Below the pieces are notes generated by a model, which saw only the letters and a list, made by a program, of their open reading frames with translations, was not told the DNA's origin and made no database searches. The position numbers and the translations under genes are program-made. This document shows positions 36,301 through 44,697 of a DNA stretch of 64,000 nt, in pieces. How positions within the stretch are numbered: the stretch's first letter is position 1; each line of letters opens with the position of its first letter. The stretch is from Cytophagales bacterium. GTDB lineage: Bacteria > Bacteroidota > Bacteroidia > Cytophagales > Cyclobacteriaceae. Where the stretch lies: assembly GCA_033344775.1 (NCBI GenBank), contig JAWPMT010000004.1, positions 930,001 to 994,000 on the forward strand, written 5' to 3'.

Positions 36301-39300
36301 AGGTATCGATCAGTGACTGTCGTTCACTACTTGCCGTACAATACTTCAAGCCAACAACTCCAATATTGATACCCACTTGCAAGGAAGTACTAGAAGTCCA
36401 CCCGATGATCGTGCGGTCGTAGTTCTCGGTAGAAAGTCCACAGTCATCAAACATGTTGGTCATGTTACTCACCAGATTGATATTCCAGCTTCCAAGGTCT
36501 TGATCAAATACGTCCGCCCTGCTAAACATCCCATCCATCCGCGTGACCAGTGATACATTCCAACTACCAATATTTTGATTGAACGCTCTGGCTCCCTGAA
36601 ACATCCCATCCATCCGAGTTACATTGGAAACGTTCCATGAGCTTATGTCCTGATCAAAGAACACGGCATTTAGAAACATGTTGTTCATGTTAGTTACACT
36701 TCTTACATCCCAGGCACCGACAGGCTGGTTAAAATCTCCGGCTCCGTTGAACATGCCACTCATGCTTCGTACACTCGAAACGTCCCAACCACTGATGTCC
36801 TGATTGAAAACCGGACAACCTCTAAACATATTATTCATGGAAGTCACCTGACTAACATTCCACGAGGCAATCGATTGATTGAAGGTTGTCGCACCAAAGA
36901 ACATACTCCCCATTCCGGTGACGCTACTCACATTCCACCTACTGATATCCTGATTGAAAGCCCTTGCCTGGAAAAACATGTTTGCCATCGCTGTGACATT
37001 GCTGACTTCCCAGCTTCCAATATCAATATTGAATGCCCATGCCTCACTAAACATCGATGACATATTGGTACATCCAGATACATTCCAGGAACTAATGTCT
37101 CCATTAAAGGCCCTGGCTTTGGTGAAAGTCTGAGACATGTTCGTCACCTGACTGGTGTTCCAGCTATTGAGGTCTTGATTGAACAATTCACACCCTTGAA
37201 ACATTCGCTGCATATTGGTAACATGGCTTACATCCCAATCGTCCATCGGGGAATTCATCACTTTACAATTCAAGAACATGGTCTGCGTAGAAAGCACCTG
37301 TGAGAGATCAGGTACATCCAAGGCATTGATTACCAAATTCTCACACCCAGAAAAGGCATTCCACATGGAAGTCCATTGGATGTCACCCCATTGTTCAATA
37401 CTCAACAGTTTAATGGCCTCTGGTCCATTGTTAAAAACGATCCTTGGGAATGATCCTATGATACTTACGGTATATACCCCTGCTACGGCATAGGCATGGC
37501 TGATTTCACCTGTTACTCCAGTATTGGTGATCCCATCTCCCCAATCCACCGTATAGTTGTAAGTAGTGAGGTTGACATTGATTGGAATGGTGATCGTAAG
37601 GTCCGGATCAGTGACATCCCACGTGGTGATGAATGCACTTGAAGACTCTATGACATCCTCAATGGTAATCGTCAGTGTAAAGCTTACCCGATCTCTTTGG
37701 TCTTCCGCGATCACTTCCAGGATGTAGACATTGTCCCCATCAGCATCTTCCGGATTCTCGAAATCCGGGGAATTCAAAAAGGTAATCTTACCCGTATCAG
37801 GATCGATGCTACACAATGCTGCATCATTCCCGTTACCCAGAGAAAAGGTTACTTGGCCAAAGTTCTCCGTGACAGTGGCTGTATAGAAGACTCCTTCGAC
37901 ATTTTCCTGCACCGTAGTGTCACTGACTGATGTAAAGAACAATGGACAATCCTGTGAATCCCCGGTGATATTCCAACCGTAGGTGTCGATAATGCTTTGT
38001 CGTTCCGTACCAGCATTACAATACCTTAACCCTCCAGCACCCAAAGTCACATTGGATTGTAAGTTGAGTTGAGACCAACCAATCAAGGTACTGTCGTAGT
38101 TGGCGACAGAGATACTGGTCGTGGAGAACATGGCCACCATGCTGGTCACACTACTGATGTCCCAATTGCCCAGGCTAAAATTGAAAGCATTGGCACTGGC
38201 AAACATTTCATCCATTCTGGTCACCTGACTAACATCCCAGTCCCCGATATCCTGATTAAAGGATCGGGCTTGCCAAAACATTTCCCACATGGTAGTAACC
38301 GAAGAAGTGTTCCAATCAGAGACGTTCCCATTAAAGGCCGCAGTACGAGCAAATAGATCGTTCATATTTTCAACCTTACTGACATCCCATGAATTCAAGT
38401 CCTGATCAAAGACGCTGGCTTCATCGAACATTTGACTCATATTGGTCACATTACTGACATCCCAGGCATCCATGGGCTGATTAAAAACAGGGGCATTTTT
38501 GAACATCCTGTTCATATCGGTGACGTTGCTCACATCCCAGCCACTGATGTCCTGGTTGAATGCCAGGCAATTGGTAAACATCCCGGCCATCCTGGTGAAT
38601 CCTGACGTATTCCAGTTTCCTATGGGCTGATCAAATACCTCGGCGCCACCGAACATACCAGAACCATTCACTACTCCTGAAAGGTCCCAATCTCCAATCG
38701 GTTGATTAAAAACTTTGGCCTGAGCAAACATACCACCGATGCCCTGCACCTTGCTCATGTCCCACTGACCAATGGCTCCATTAAAGGATTCGGCCCGATC
38801 AAACATACTCACCATCCCGATCACACTGGTCACATCCCAGCTGTTCAGGTCTTGATTAAAAGCCAGGGCTCCCCGAAAGAGTTGGTTCATATTGGTGACA
38901 TTGCTCACATCCCAGTTGTCAAGTGGCTGATTGAAGCTATGTGCTTCTCTGAACATGGCTCCTAAATTCGTTGCGGAACTCATGTTCCAGTTACCGATAG
39001 GTTGATTAAAAGCAGTTGCATTGAAGAACATGGATGTGAATTGCTCAACGCGGCTTACATCCCAGGTATCCAACGGCTGATTGAAGTTTACTGCGTTCTG
39101 AAAAGTACTGTTGAGGAATCGGACATTGCTTACGTCCCAGTGTCCAATCGGTTGATTCAAAGCTTCACAACCATAAAACATGTTGGCCATGTTTTCGACA
39201 CGGGAAAGGTCCGGTGCATCGATGGCATTGATCACCATATTGACGCATCCACGAAACGCGCTGCCCATGGTATACCAGGAAACTGATCCCCATTGCTCAA

Positions 39301-41584
39301 TGCTCAGTAGTTTATCGGCATCATCCCGGGACTCGCTGGAATTCATGAAAATAGCAGTGAATGTACCTATCACCCTTACCGTGTAGGTACCTGGACTTGT
39401 GTAACTATGAACTCCAGAGGCAGTAAGTCCCACATCAATGGTTCCGTCTCCCCAATCCACATCGAAATTCAATACATCACCGGAATTCACCTGAACTGCC
39501 AGCGGTAAGGTGATGGTTAAGTCATCCGTATCCACTTGCCAAGTGGTGATAAAGGCATCCGCAAACGCTTCATTGACATCCTCCACGGTGATGTTTAAGG
39601 TAAGGCTGATGATCTCACGGGTATCATCAGCGATGATCTCTACCACATAAACATTGTCCCCGTCTGCATCCAGTGGGTTTTCAAAGTCGGGAGCAGATAA
39701 AAAGAACAATTCCCCCGTATCTTCATTGATCCTGAATAGCGCTTCATCATTTGTGTTCCCTAAGGAGTATCGGGGACGGTTAAAGTTGTCAATTGCAACC
39801 GCCACATAAACCACTGCTTCAGAATTCTCAGCAAACGTCGTATCCGTAGATGATATAAAGTTCAATGGACATTTCCTTGAGTCTCCAATCACCTCCCAAT
39901 TGAAATCGTCAATAATTTTTTGTCTGGCATCTTCTCCGTTACAGTATTCTAATCCCGCTGCTGCAAATCTCAAATTGGGCTGTAATGTTTGCTGTGACCA
40001 CCCGATCAGGGTACTATCATAATTGGAGACGGTCATGGCATTTCCCGCGAACATGGCATCCACGTCTGATACTGTACTCATGTCCCAGCTTCCCAGGTTT
40101 TGGTCAAAGGCATTAGCTCCCTGAAACATACGGTTCATGGTCGTGACCTTACTCACATCCCAATTGGTAATGTCCTGATTAAAGGCTCGGGCCTGGAAAA
40201 ACATATCTCGCATGCGATCGACATTGGCTGTGTTCCAACTGCTGATGTATCCGTTGAAGGCCGTTGCACGATCAAACATGATATCGATTCTTGTCGCCTG
40301 ACTCACATCCCAGGAATTCAGGTCCTGATCAAATGCACTGGCCAATTGAAACATCGCACTGAAAGTGGTTACGTTGCCCACTTGCCAGGAATTCAATGGT
40401 TGATTAAAGGCCGAAGCCCGGCTGAACATGGAAGCCATGTTCGTGACATTACTGACATTCCATGAGCTAATGTCCTGACTGAAGGCCGCTGCTCCACGGA
40501 ACGTACTGTTCATGTTGGTCACCGCACTCACATCCCAATTCCCAATCGGTTGATCAAAAGCCGTGGCATTTGCGAACATGGAACTTATTGAAGTTACTTT
40601 GGACATGTTCCAATTGCCGATGGGTTGGTTAAAACCGGAGGCCTGATTAAACATGCCACTGGTAGATTCCACGTTGCTCATGTCCCACTGTCCAATGGCA
40701 CCATTGAAGGCAAAAGCACGGGAAAACATGTTGCTCATACCTGTGACACTGCTTACATCCCAGCTATTCAAGTCTTGATCAAAAACTTCGGCATCTCGAA
40801 ACATCTGGCCCATGAACTGCACATTGCCTACCTGCCAAGTATCGAGTGGCTGATTGAAAGTAGTTGCGCTTCTGAACATCGCTCCCATCTTTTCAACACG
40901 ACTTACATCCCAGGCGTCCAACGGCTGATTGAAGGCCTGAGCCAGGAAAAACATCGAAGACATTTCACTGACGCTACTCACATCCCAACTGTTCAGTGGT
41001 TGGTTGAAGGCTCTGGCACCACTGAATGTACTGTTCATGAATTCAATGGTGCTGACATCCCAATGATCAATGGACTGATTGAAAGCAATACAATTCAGGA
41101 ACATATTGGCCATGTTCTCTGCATTAGTGAGGTCCGGGGCATCAAGGGCATTGATTTCCAGATTGGAACAATTGGCGAATGCACTTCCCATAGCACTCCA
41201 GGGGGCATTGCCCCATTGATCTACACTGATCAACTGATCCTGATCATCTTGCGCATCTCCTGTATTCATGGATATCCGAGTGAAACTCCCGGTGACCGAA
41301 ACCGTGTAGGTACCGGGGCTTGCGTAGGTATGCTCCCCAAAGGCAGTCAGCCCAGATGCCGTCGTACCGTCTCCCCAATCCACGTTGTAATTGAGTTCGG
41401 GTAAAATAGCAAAGGGATCTACCGAAAGTGGTAGTGTGATCGAGAGGTCACTGGCATCTACTTCCCAGGTGGTCACGAAAGGAATTGTGGCCTGGGCGAA
41501 GCTGATTTGGTCATTTATAACAATAATGAAAATAAGGAGGAATGCCCTTAAGGCGGACCTGAATTGGCGAAGTGTGTCGAACAT
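30326..41584 (-). CDS. Giant T9SS-secreted surface protein (BspA-like repeats, cadherin-like, beta-helix, SdrD-like repeats)
   Basis: 3752 residues. Signal peptide to about 31 (FIIVINDQISFAQ). Three modules follow, each of a PKD-like domain (VDWGDGT), a block of BspA-like repeats (about 105-555, 745-1195, 1380-1745; unit about 24 residues with FNQPLxxWDVSxVTxM) and a cadherin-like domain. Then come a right-handed beta-helix (1875-2800, starting SLRQAILDC), a HYDIN-like beta domain (2800-2915) and a DVDQDGIPEDID calcium loop. Six SdrD/Cna-B-like repeats of about 117 residues (2950-3660; VWDDLNGDG) and a T9SS type A sorting domain (YPNPVENVLKV to the end) finish it. It should be exported and anchored on the cell surface as an adhesin. 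The TonB receptor and sigma/FecR module lie upstream, with a shared element at 41685. Confidence 0.9.
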   Translation of the reverse strand: MFDTLRQFRSALRAFLLIFIIVINDQISFAQATIPFVTTWEVDASDLSITLPLSVDPFAILPELNYNVDWGDGTTASGLTAFGEHTYASPGTYTVSVTGSFTRISMNTGDAQDDQDQLISVDQWGNAPWSAMGSAFANCSNLEINALDAPDLTNAENMANMFLNCIAFNQSIDHWDVSTIEFMNSTFSGARAFNQPLNSWDVSSVSEMSSMFFLAQAFNQPLDAWDVSRVEKMGAMFRSATTFNQPLDTWQVGNVQFMGQMFRDAEVFDQDLNSWDVSSVTGMSNMFSRAFAFNGAIGQWDMSNVESTSGMFNQASGFNQPIGNWNMSKVTSISSMFANATAFDQPIGNWDVSAVTNMNSTFRGAAAFSQDISSWNVSNVTNMASMFSRASAFNQPLNSWQVGNVTTFSAMFQLASAFDQDLNSWDVSQATRIDIMFDRATAFNGYISSWNTANVDRMRDMFFQARAFNQDITNWDVSKVTTMNRMFQGANAFDQNLGSWDMSTVSDVDAMFAGNAMTVSNYDSTLIGWSQQTLQPNLRFAAAGLEYCNGEDARQKIIDDFNWEVIGDSRKCPLNFISSTDTTFAENSEAVVYVAVAIDNFNRPRYSLGNTNDEALFRINEDTGELFFLSAPDFENPLDADGDNVYVVEIIADDTREIISLTLNITVEDVNEAFADAFITTWQVDTDDLTITLPLAVQVNSGDVLNFDVDWGDGTIDVGLTASGVHSYTSPGTYTVRVIGTFTAIFMNSSESRDDADKLLSIEQWGSVSWYTMGSAFRGCVNMVINAIDAPDLSRVENMANMFYGCEALNQPIGHWDVSNVRFLNSTFQNAVNFNQPLDTWDVSRVEQFTSMFFNATAFNQPIGNWNMSSATNLGAMFREAHSFNQPLDNWDVSNVTNMNQLFRGALAFNQDLNSWDVTSVIGMVSMFDRAESFNGAIGQWDMSKVQGIGGMFAQAKVFNQPIGDWDLSGVVNGSGMFGGAEVFDQPIGNWNTSGFTRMAGMFTNCLAFNQDISGWDVSNVTDMNRMFKNAPVFNQPMDAWDVSNVTNMSQMFDEASVFDQDLNSWDVSKVENMNDLFARTAAFNGNVSDWNTSSVTTMWEMFWQARSFNQDIGDWDVSQVTRMDEMFASANAFNFSLGNWDISSVTSMVAMFSTTSISVANYDSTLIGWSQLNLQSNVTLGAGGLRYCNAGTERQSIIDTYGWNITGDSQDCPLFFTSVSDTTVQENVEGVFYTATVTENFGQVTFSLGNGNDAALCSIDPDTGKITFLNSPDFENPEDADGDNVYILEVIAEDQRDRVSFTLTITIEDVIESSSAFITTWDVTDPDLTITIPINVNLTTYNYTVDWGDGITNTGVTGEISHAYAVAGVYTVSIIGSFPRIVFNNGPEAIKLLSIEQWGDIQWTSMWNAFSGCENLVINALDVPDLSQVLSTQTMFLNCKVMNSPMDDWDVSHVTNMQRMFQGCELFNQDLNSWNTSQVTNMSQTFTKARAFNGDISSWNVSGCTNMSSMFSEAWAFNIDIGSWEVSNVTAMANMFFQARAFNQDISRWNVSSVTGMGSMFFGATTFNQSIASWNVSQVTSMNNMFRGCPVFNQDISGWDVSSVRSMSGMFNGAGDFNQPVGAWDVRSVTNMNNMFLNAVFFDQDISSWNVSNVTRMDGMFQGARAFNQNIGSWNVSLVTRMDGMFSRADVFDQDLGSWNINLVSNMTNMFDDCGLSTENYDRTIIGWTSSTSLQVGINIGVVGLKYCTASSERQSLIDTYNWIFTGDIEECPFSFSSGTTVSVDENTEDVIYTASVLGASGSVTYSLGTGLDESFCSIDPVTGELIFNLPPDFERAQDGDGDNVYECEIIATVGGVSITQVISITINDIPGDGTTYFVTNLNNSGPGSLRQAILDCNGSLGPDKIFFNISGTINLTSTLPAIVETCTIDATGAPGGPGSVNLSFSGNTAIQITSATGVMIKGIGFTGFGGQLGTGIRCDACIEPVIESCTFSNLSIAVDINGGTDPIVRNNDLRDCGTDDDHPALRLTSVTALRVGAVTGNIWGGSKSNAFFCLHSVSSATGSILINNGSSGNPHLIIPDKSAETAGSTGYLGQIRDCDNVTVAGIKFSRSTTVRSGFGLKLENCSTCIVESCDFGFTDIGVFARSSSRVGVRNNIFLNAGKSSAEPALYLENCTNLEVGAVTGNTWGGALCNSLFWMNQCTAASGRLLFNDGSFSGGVIEIPDGVSETCSIERDFLIRVSDCPEVTIDGLTLTRSTTQAGKGVLFEGSTGGIFLNCDFSHLVTGLELSNTSEVSITENNFTNSGFSSSEPALNCQGCSNLAVGAITGNVWGGIQSNSFLWMQGSRANNAARLIVGNEGDVSAHVQISSTSSIGSGTANALLRIKDTDQVTVRGVNFNRSTITRAGIGVIVDNCNSCIIEDNDFSYLDNGCLIGVGTNPVIRRNNFRNAGKDENSPALRLLSVDDLAPGSVIGNFWGGALCNTLIRMELVTSSTSSLLIDDGNSGSAHVVIPDSVSATCGSDAYLLSFSRVANLEVNSVNFFRSKTIQTGRGGIRAGLCDSIRIVGNDFSYLDQGLVLTSGAFPYVKQNDFRNSGSNRTNGAFSLSTRDLLERGIDENLWGGALCQLVLGVGGVNPGQDNQVIIGDGSDPGHHIVIPDGIFSSIDPLGTCLYLTNGNHYTVDNLDFSRSSCNRDGIGIEAINVIRLRVLNSSFYYNRFGISMRQNSPDFIANCNSFVGNEVGIHLRENDTGAGIFQNNFVDNDAGISSISGNILEGRSNYAVSSPFIGAINYGPRLTEPAACAPELILPQIAVSGNGVAIEQKTTPVESNGTDFGSVALPTTFTYEVVNTSQFPIAFTNVIVPLADTANFKVTGITIGDSIPVRGTLPFEVTFTADVDGDYDTRITLLYGSCVEEEFRFDVAGSFLQTDDVDQDGIPEDIDQYPTDDTNNGKPAVFTQVWDDLDGDGHLDEGEPGIPNVTVKLLRSDNSKIRERRTQADGLVAFFDLAVGQQVKLQYVLPNNHHYTLRNVIGTINSDANRSNGITSKFRLEEGVNTGVDAGLWSPGEVRSFVWDDLNGDGLQDSEEPGIANVTVKLLRSNGTKIREVRTDSIGVATLTGVPANQAVRLNVVRPSNHRFTIRLEEMDEALDSDANRNNGRTPKFRATSGQQVYESFDAGLWSPGTAEAYVWDDLNGDGLQDVDEPGVANVTVKLLRSNGTKIREVRTNSDGLVTLTGVPADQAVRLQVVRPSNHRFTLRLNEVDEELDSDANRKNGRTPKFRAISGNQLHDLNDAGLWSPGQAQAFVWDDLNGDGMQDVGEPGIQNVTVKLLRENGTKIREARTDVNGLVTLTGVPADQKVRLQVVRPANHDYTLRNQGEDEAKDSDAHRSDGLSHKFRASSGGQVYDLADAGLWSPGTVTSYVWDDQDGNGIQDADEPGVPNVTVKLLREDDTKIREARTDANGQVILKGVPADKFSKLQVVRPANHNFTFREEGADGTMDSDVSRGPGFTFKFKPNRGQQSIEDFDAGVWTPGTVQAFVWNDANDNSLQDTGESGVAGVTVKLIRSDGTKIREARSDANGIATIHNVPADQQVGLQFVAPANRTWTLRGVGEDATIDSDVSVGSGKTFLFLAQKGAQLFENYDGGLLAVAARQVVTQTTPAIEKVFENNMEIYPNPVENVLKVRMTAASEEQVELELTDLTGRTLLKQKVNLSRGINLIELDVSTLARGQLLLITRTTAGEQVMKVLRE

Positions 41585-41684
41585 GATAAGTCTACTTGGT
41601 TCATGTTAAAGGTAGATTTTGACCATGTAAACCATTCGCCTAAAGCGGAATAAACTGATGGGTGATGGTAAAAATACTAGGAAA

Positions 41685-41698
41685 CCGGTATTTTTTCA
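41685..41698 (-). promoter_or_regulatory. Shared upstream element, adhesin copy
   Basis: The minus strand reads TGAAAAAATACCGG, identical to 44576-44589 upstream of the TonB receptor. It lies about 100 bases before the adhesin ATG. It may be part of the promoter recognised by the ECF sigma encoded at 45521-46072. Confidence 0.55.
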
Positions 41699-41734
41699 GA
41701 TGAAGAAATTCCTTGTTTTTAGGGAGTTTACTAC

Positions 41735-44479
41735 CTAAAACCTCAACTCCACGGAAAGGCTGGGTGTAAAACCCATCAGGCCATAGTCAACAGGTTGAAG
41801 TATGGTCGGGGATTGATTTCCAGGGCCCATGCCATCGGGACCATCTCCCGGGCCATCACCAGGACCCATGCCTCCGGGGCCCATGCCTCCAGGACCATCG
41901 CCGGGAGGAGAATCGATATTGGGATTTTCTATCGTCCTTAGCGTATTACCATATATGTTGTTCTGATCGTAGACATTAAAGATATTGGCATTGAACTGCA
42001 GTTCGGCATTCCCCAACTGATGGACATAGGAAGCGCCCAGGTCCAACCGATGATAAGTATTCAATCTTCGACCATTTCGTTCATCAGCTTCTAAAATTGC
42101 CACTCCTGGCCGATTCCCTCTGCGATTGTTATTTCGAGTCCCATTCAGTCGGTATACAGTAAAAGGTCGACCTGAACCGAGATACCAGGTCGCCTGTAAA
42201 CGTAAAGGACCTAACTTATAGGAACCAAACAAATTCACTTCATGTCGCTGGTCATGATCGGCAGAGAACCACTCCCCTTCATCTATGTCATCAAACCGAT
42301 AATCCACTTTGCTTAGGGTGTAGCCTAACCAGCCAGTAAAACGATTGGATTCATGTTTGATCAATGTTTCAATGCCCTGAGCACGGCCATCACCTTCGAA
42401 GAATTGCTCATCATAATTCTCATACTCAGTGATCCGATTGCCAAAACGAAAGGCATAATCCATGATCCCGGAAAACTGCTTGCGAAAAAAATTGAGCTCC
42501 GTACTCCAGGAGGATCGACTATAAGAAATCCCTGCGATTAAATGCTCAGCAATCTGCACGGGGATCTCTTCATCGGCAAGGGTCCATAAGTCCCTGCTTC
42601 CCTGTAATACATTCTGAGTGTTGACCTGATTGACAAACTGTGAGTAAATACCACCTGCGACCCCAAACCTCAAATGATCATTGAATTGATAGCTTAATGA
42701 GGCTCTGGGTTCCAGATAAACCTGGCCTCTACTGGACAGGTAATTGCTTCGGAGGCCAAAATTGATGTCCAATATCGAGGAAACAGGCAGATCAACATGA
42801 ACGAATTGTGTCAATAGCAGCACATTCCCCTGGTTTTTCTCGGTTACTACCTCCCCATTGGTTGCACTGTTGATATTCGTACGGTAAAGTGAATTTTGGA
42901 GCCCGGCGACCAGCGTAACATTCGGACTGCTCCATTCATGCTCAACTTGAAGACTTACATCTTCAATACCATTATCCTGAATGGCATCCGATCTTTGGGT
43001 TTCCACTAATTCACCTCCATCTATGATATCCTGAGTCGATTTCTCACTGAACTCACTTCCGTATTTTGAATAAGAAATGAACATGTCCGTATAATTTGAT
43101 TCGTTCCATAGCCGTGAAAACCGGACCGAACTACCAAAATTTCCCCACTTCACAAAACCGAGGTTATTCACATCGACCAAACTGTCCATGTTATGTTCAA
43201 TCTGAAAACTGTTCTCGAAATTGAGGAGGTCATTGCTATTGTAAACACTCCAAGAAAGCAGGTTTTTAGCCCCAAGCTTGGTAGATACCTTAAAGTTCAG
43301 GTCACCAAAAGTGAATTCAGGTTGGTAAGAAATATCATTGATAATTGTCAAAACTTGTTCTGATCCCTGAACCTGCTGTTCATATTGTTCAAAAATTCGA
43401 TTGAAATGCCAGACATTGAACAAATCCGAGTAAGAGCGCCTACCCGATAAGAACAAGGTGGTGTTTTCAGAAATGGGAGCTTCCAAACTGGTATTGATAC
43501 TCAAAGGGTTAACGGAGAGTCTTCCACTGACTTGCGAATTATTTCCGTCTTTTCCTGTGAACTCCATGACACTGGAGGCACTTCCCCCGTACCGGGCATC
43601 AAACCCGGTTTTGAACAACCGCATGGATTTTACCGAATAAGGATTGATGGCGCTGAAATAACCAAAGAAGTGGTCCATGTGATAGACACGAAATCCATCA
43701 AATGTGATCACATTTTGATTGACATTACCCCCATTCACTTCCAACCCAGATTGCAATTCATTGGTAGCGGTCACTCCCGGAATCAGTTGCATCATCCGGA
43801 ATACATCCTTTTCTGCCGTAGCCGGTATATTCTCTACCAGCCCCGGATCGAAAGCTACCCTGGACAGATCATCCATTACCTCAATTTGATTTTGCATGGC
43901 TGCTACGGTCACCTCATCCAGGTCTTCAACGGCAGCTTTCATGGCGATGAGTAATCGACTCCTGCGGTCCGATGACGTGATCGGGCGAATTATAGTTTTA
44001 TATCCGAGATAAGTGATTTCTACTTTGGATGTATCGCTTAGTCCCTGCAACGAAAAGATCCCATCCTCATTGGAAGTGGTACCCCCTGGCTGCCCAACGA
44101 CTTTGATCAGGGCAAAGGGTAATCTTTCGCCAGTAGCGTGATCATATACCTCCCCGATCAGATCAAAAGAAGTAGCTTCGGGTCTGCCTTTTTTGATGAT
44201 CACCGCATTTGGTTCGATGTATTCATATGACAGCCCTGTTCCTTCCAGAATGATCTCAAATGCATCGAATACGGACTTTTCCTGAATATCAACAGTGATC
44301 TGTTTGTCGGACACCAAACGGTCACTGAAAGCGATCTTAAGTCCATACTTCTGTTTGAGTTTTTTGAATACGCGCTTTAGTTGTTGGTTTTCGAATCGCT
44401 CATTGATCACGGAGGGATTATTGGCCGCTGAAAAGAAGCTACCCAAGCACATGATCCATATGATTATTCCGATCCGCAT
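41735..44479 (-). CDS. TonB-dependent receptor with STN-like domain and a Gly/Pro/Met-rich loop
   Basis: 914 residues. A signal peptide (GIIIWIMCLGSFFSAA) is followed by an STN domain (25-95: LKRVFKKLKQKYGLKIAFSD), a carboxypeptidase-regulatory-like domain (about 108-190), a plug (LQSGLEVNGGNVNQNVITFDG) and a barrel ending LSVELRF. Near 858-886 is a run of GDGPGGMGPG-type repeats, unusual in a barrel loop. The STN domain implies signalling through the adjacent FecR and sigma factor. The ligand is unknown. An element shared with the adhesin lies 97 bases upstream of the ATG. Adhesin gene follows 150 bases downstream in the same direction. Confidence 0.88.
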   Translation of the reverse strand: MRIGIIIWIMCLGSFFSAANNPSVINERFENQQLKRVFKKLKQKYGLKIAFSDRLVSDKQITVDIQEKSVFDAFEIILEGTGLSYEYIEPNAVIIKKGRPEATSFDLIGEVYDHATGERLPFALIKVVGQPGGTTSNEDGIFSLQGLSDTSKVEITYLGYKTIIRPITSSDRRSRLLIAMKAAVEDLDEVTVAAMQNQIEVMDDLSRVAFDPGLVENIPATAEKDVFRMMQLIPGVTATNELQSGLEVNGGNVNQNVITFDGFRVYHMDHFFGYFSAINPYSVKSMRLFKTGFDARYGGSASSVMEFTGKDGNNSQVSGRLSVNPLSINTSLEAPISENTTLFLSGRRSYSDLFNVWHFNRIFEQYEQQVQGSEQVLTIINDISYQPEFTFGDLNFKVSTKLGAKNLLSWSVYNSNDLLNFENSFQIEHNMDSLVDVNNLGFVKWGNFGSSVRFSRLWNESNYTDMFISYSKYGSEFSEKSTQDIIDGGELVETQRSDAIQDNGIEDVSLQVEHEWSSPNVTLVAGLQNSLYRTNINSATNGEVVTEKNQGNVLLLTQFVHVDLPVSSILDINFGLRSNYLSSRGQVYLEPRASLSYQFNDHLRFGVAGGIYSQFVNQVNTQNVLQGSRDLWTLADEEIPVQIAEHLIAGISYSRSSWSTELNFFRKQFSGIMDYAFRFGNRITEYENYDEQFFEGDGRAQGIETLIKHESNRFTGWLGYTLSKVDYRFDDIDEGEWFSADHDQRHEVNLFGSYKLGPLRLQATWYLGSGRPFTVYRLNGTRNNNRRGNRPGVAILEADERNGRRLNTYHRLDLGASYVHQLGNAELQFNANIFNVYDQNNIYGNTLRTIENPNIDSPPGDGPGGMGPGGMGPGDGPGDGPDGMGPGNQSPTILQPVDYGLMGFTPSLSVELRF

Positions 44480-44575
44480 TTTAAATTATCTCTTCCCTAC
44501 TATCAATCTTTTATTCACTTAAATCCTTGTTATATAGGATTAAAAAATCGTTGAAAAGATACCCTTGTCGGGCAC

Positions 44576-44589
44576 CCGGTATTTTTTCA
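44576..44589 (-). promoter_or_regulatory. Shared upstream element, receptor copy
   Basis: TGAAAAAATACCGG on the minus strand, 97 bases before the receptor ATG at 44479 and inside the 218-base gap after FecR. Same sequence and almost the same distance as upstream of the giant adhesin. Confidence 0.55.
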
Positions 44590-44697
44590 ACTCCCTTCGG
44601 AATTTAAGCCGAAAAAAACCGGAATGACCATTTTTCTCTATCCCGACATATGACTTTATTCAGAGGAACTAATTAATGAATAAATAAAACCAATGTC

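Noticed and set aside
37100-41000. Repeats that could suggest a CRISPR or satellite array
   Set aside because: They are about 72-75 bases, in frame and encode BspA-like repeats.
40625-41404. Antisense open frame of 259 codons inside the adhesin gene
   Set aside because: It and similar antisense frames mirror the coding repeats of the adhesin on the other strand; no signal, domain or start evidence.
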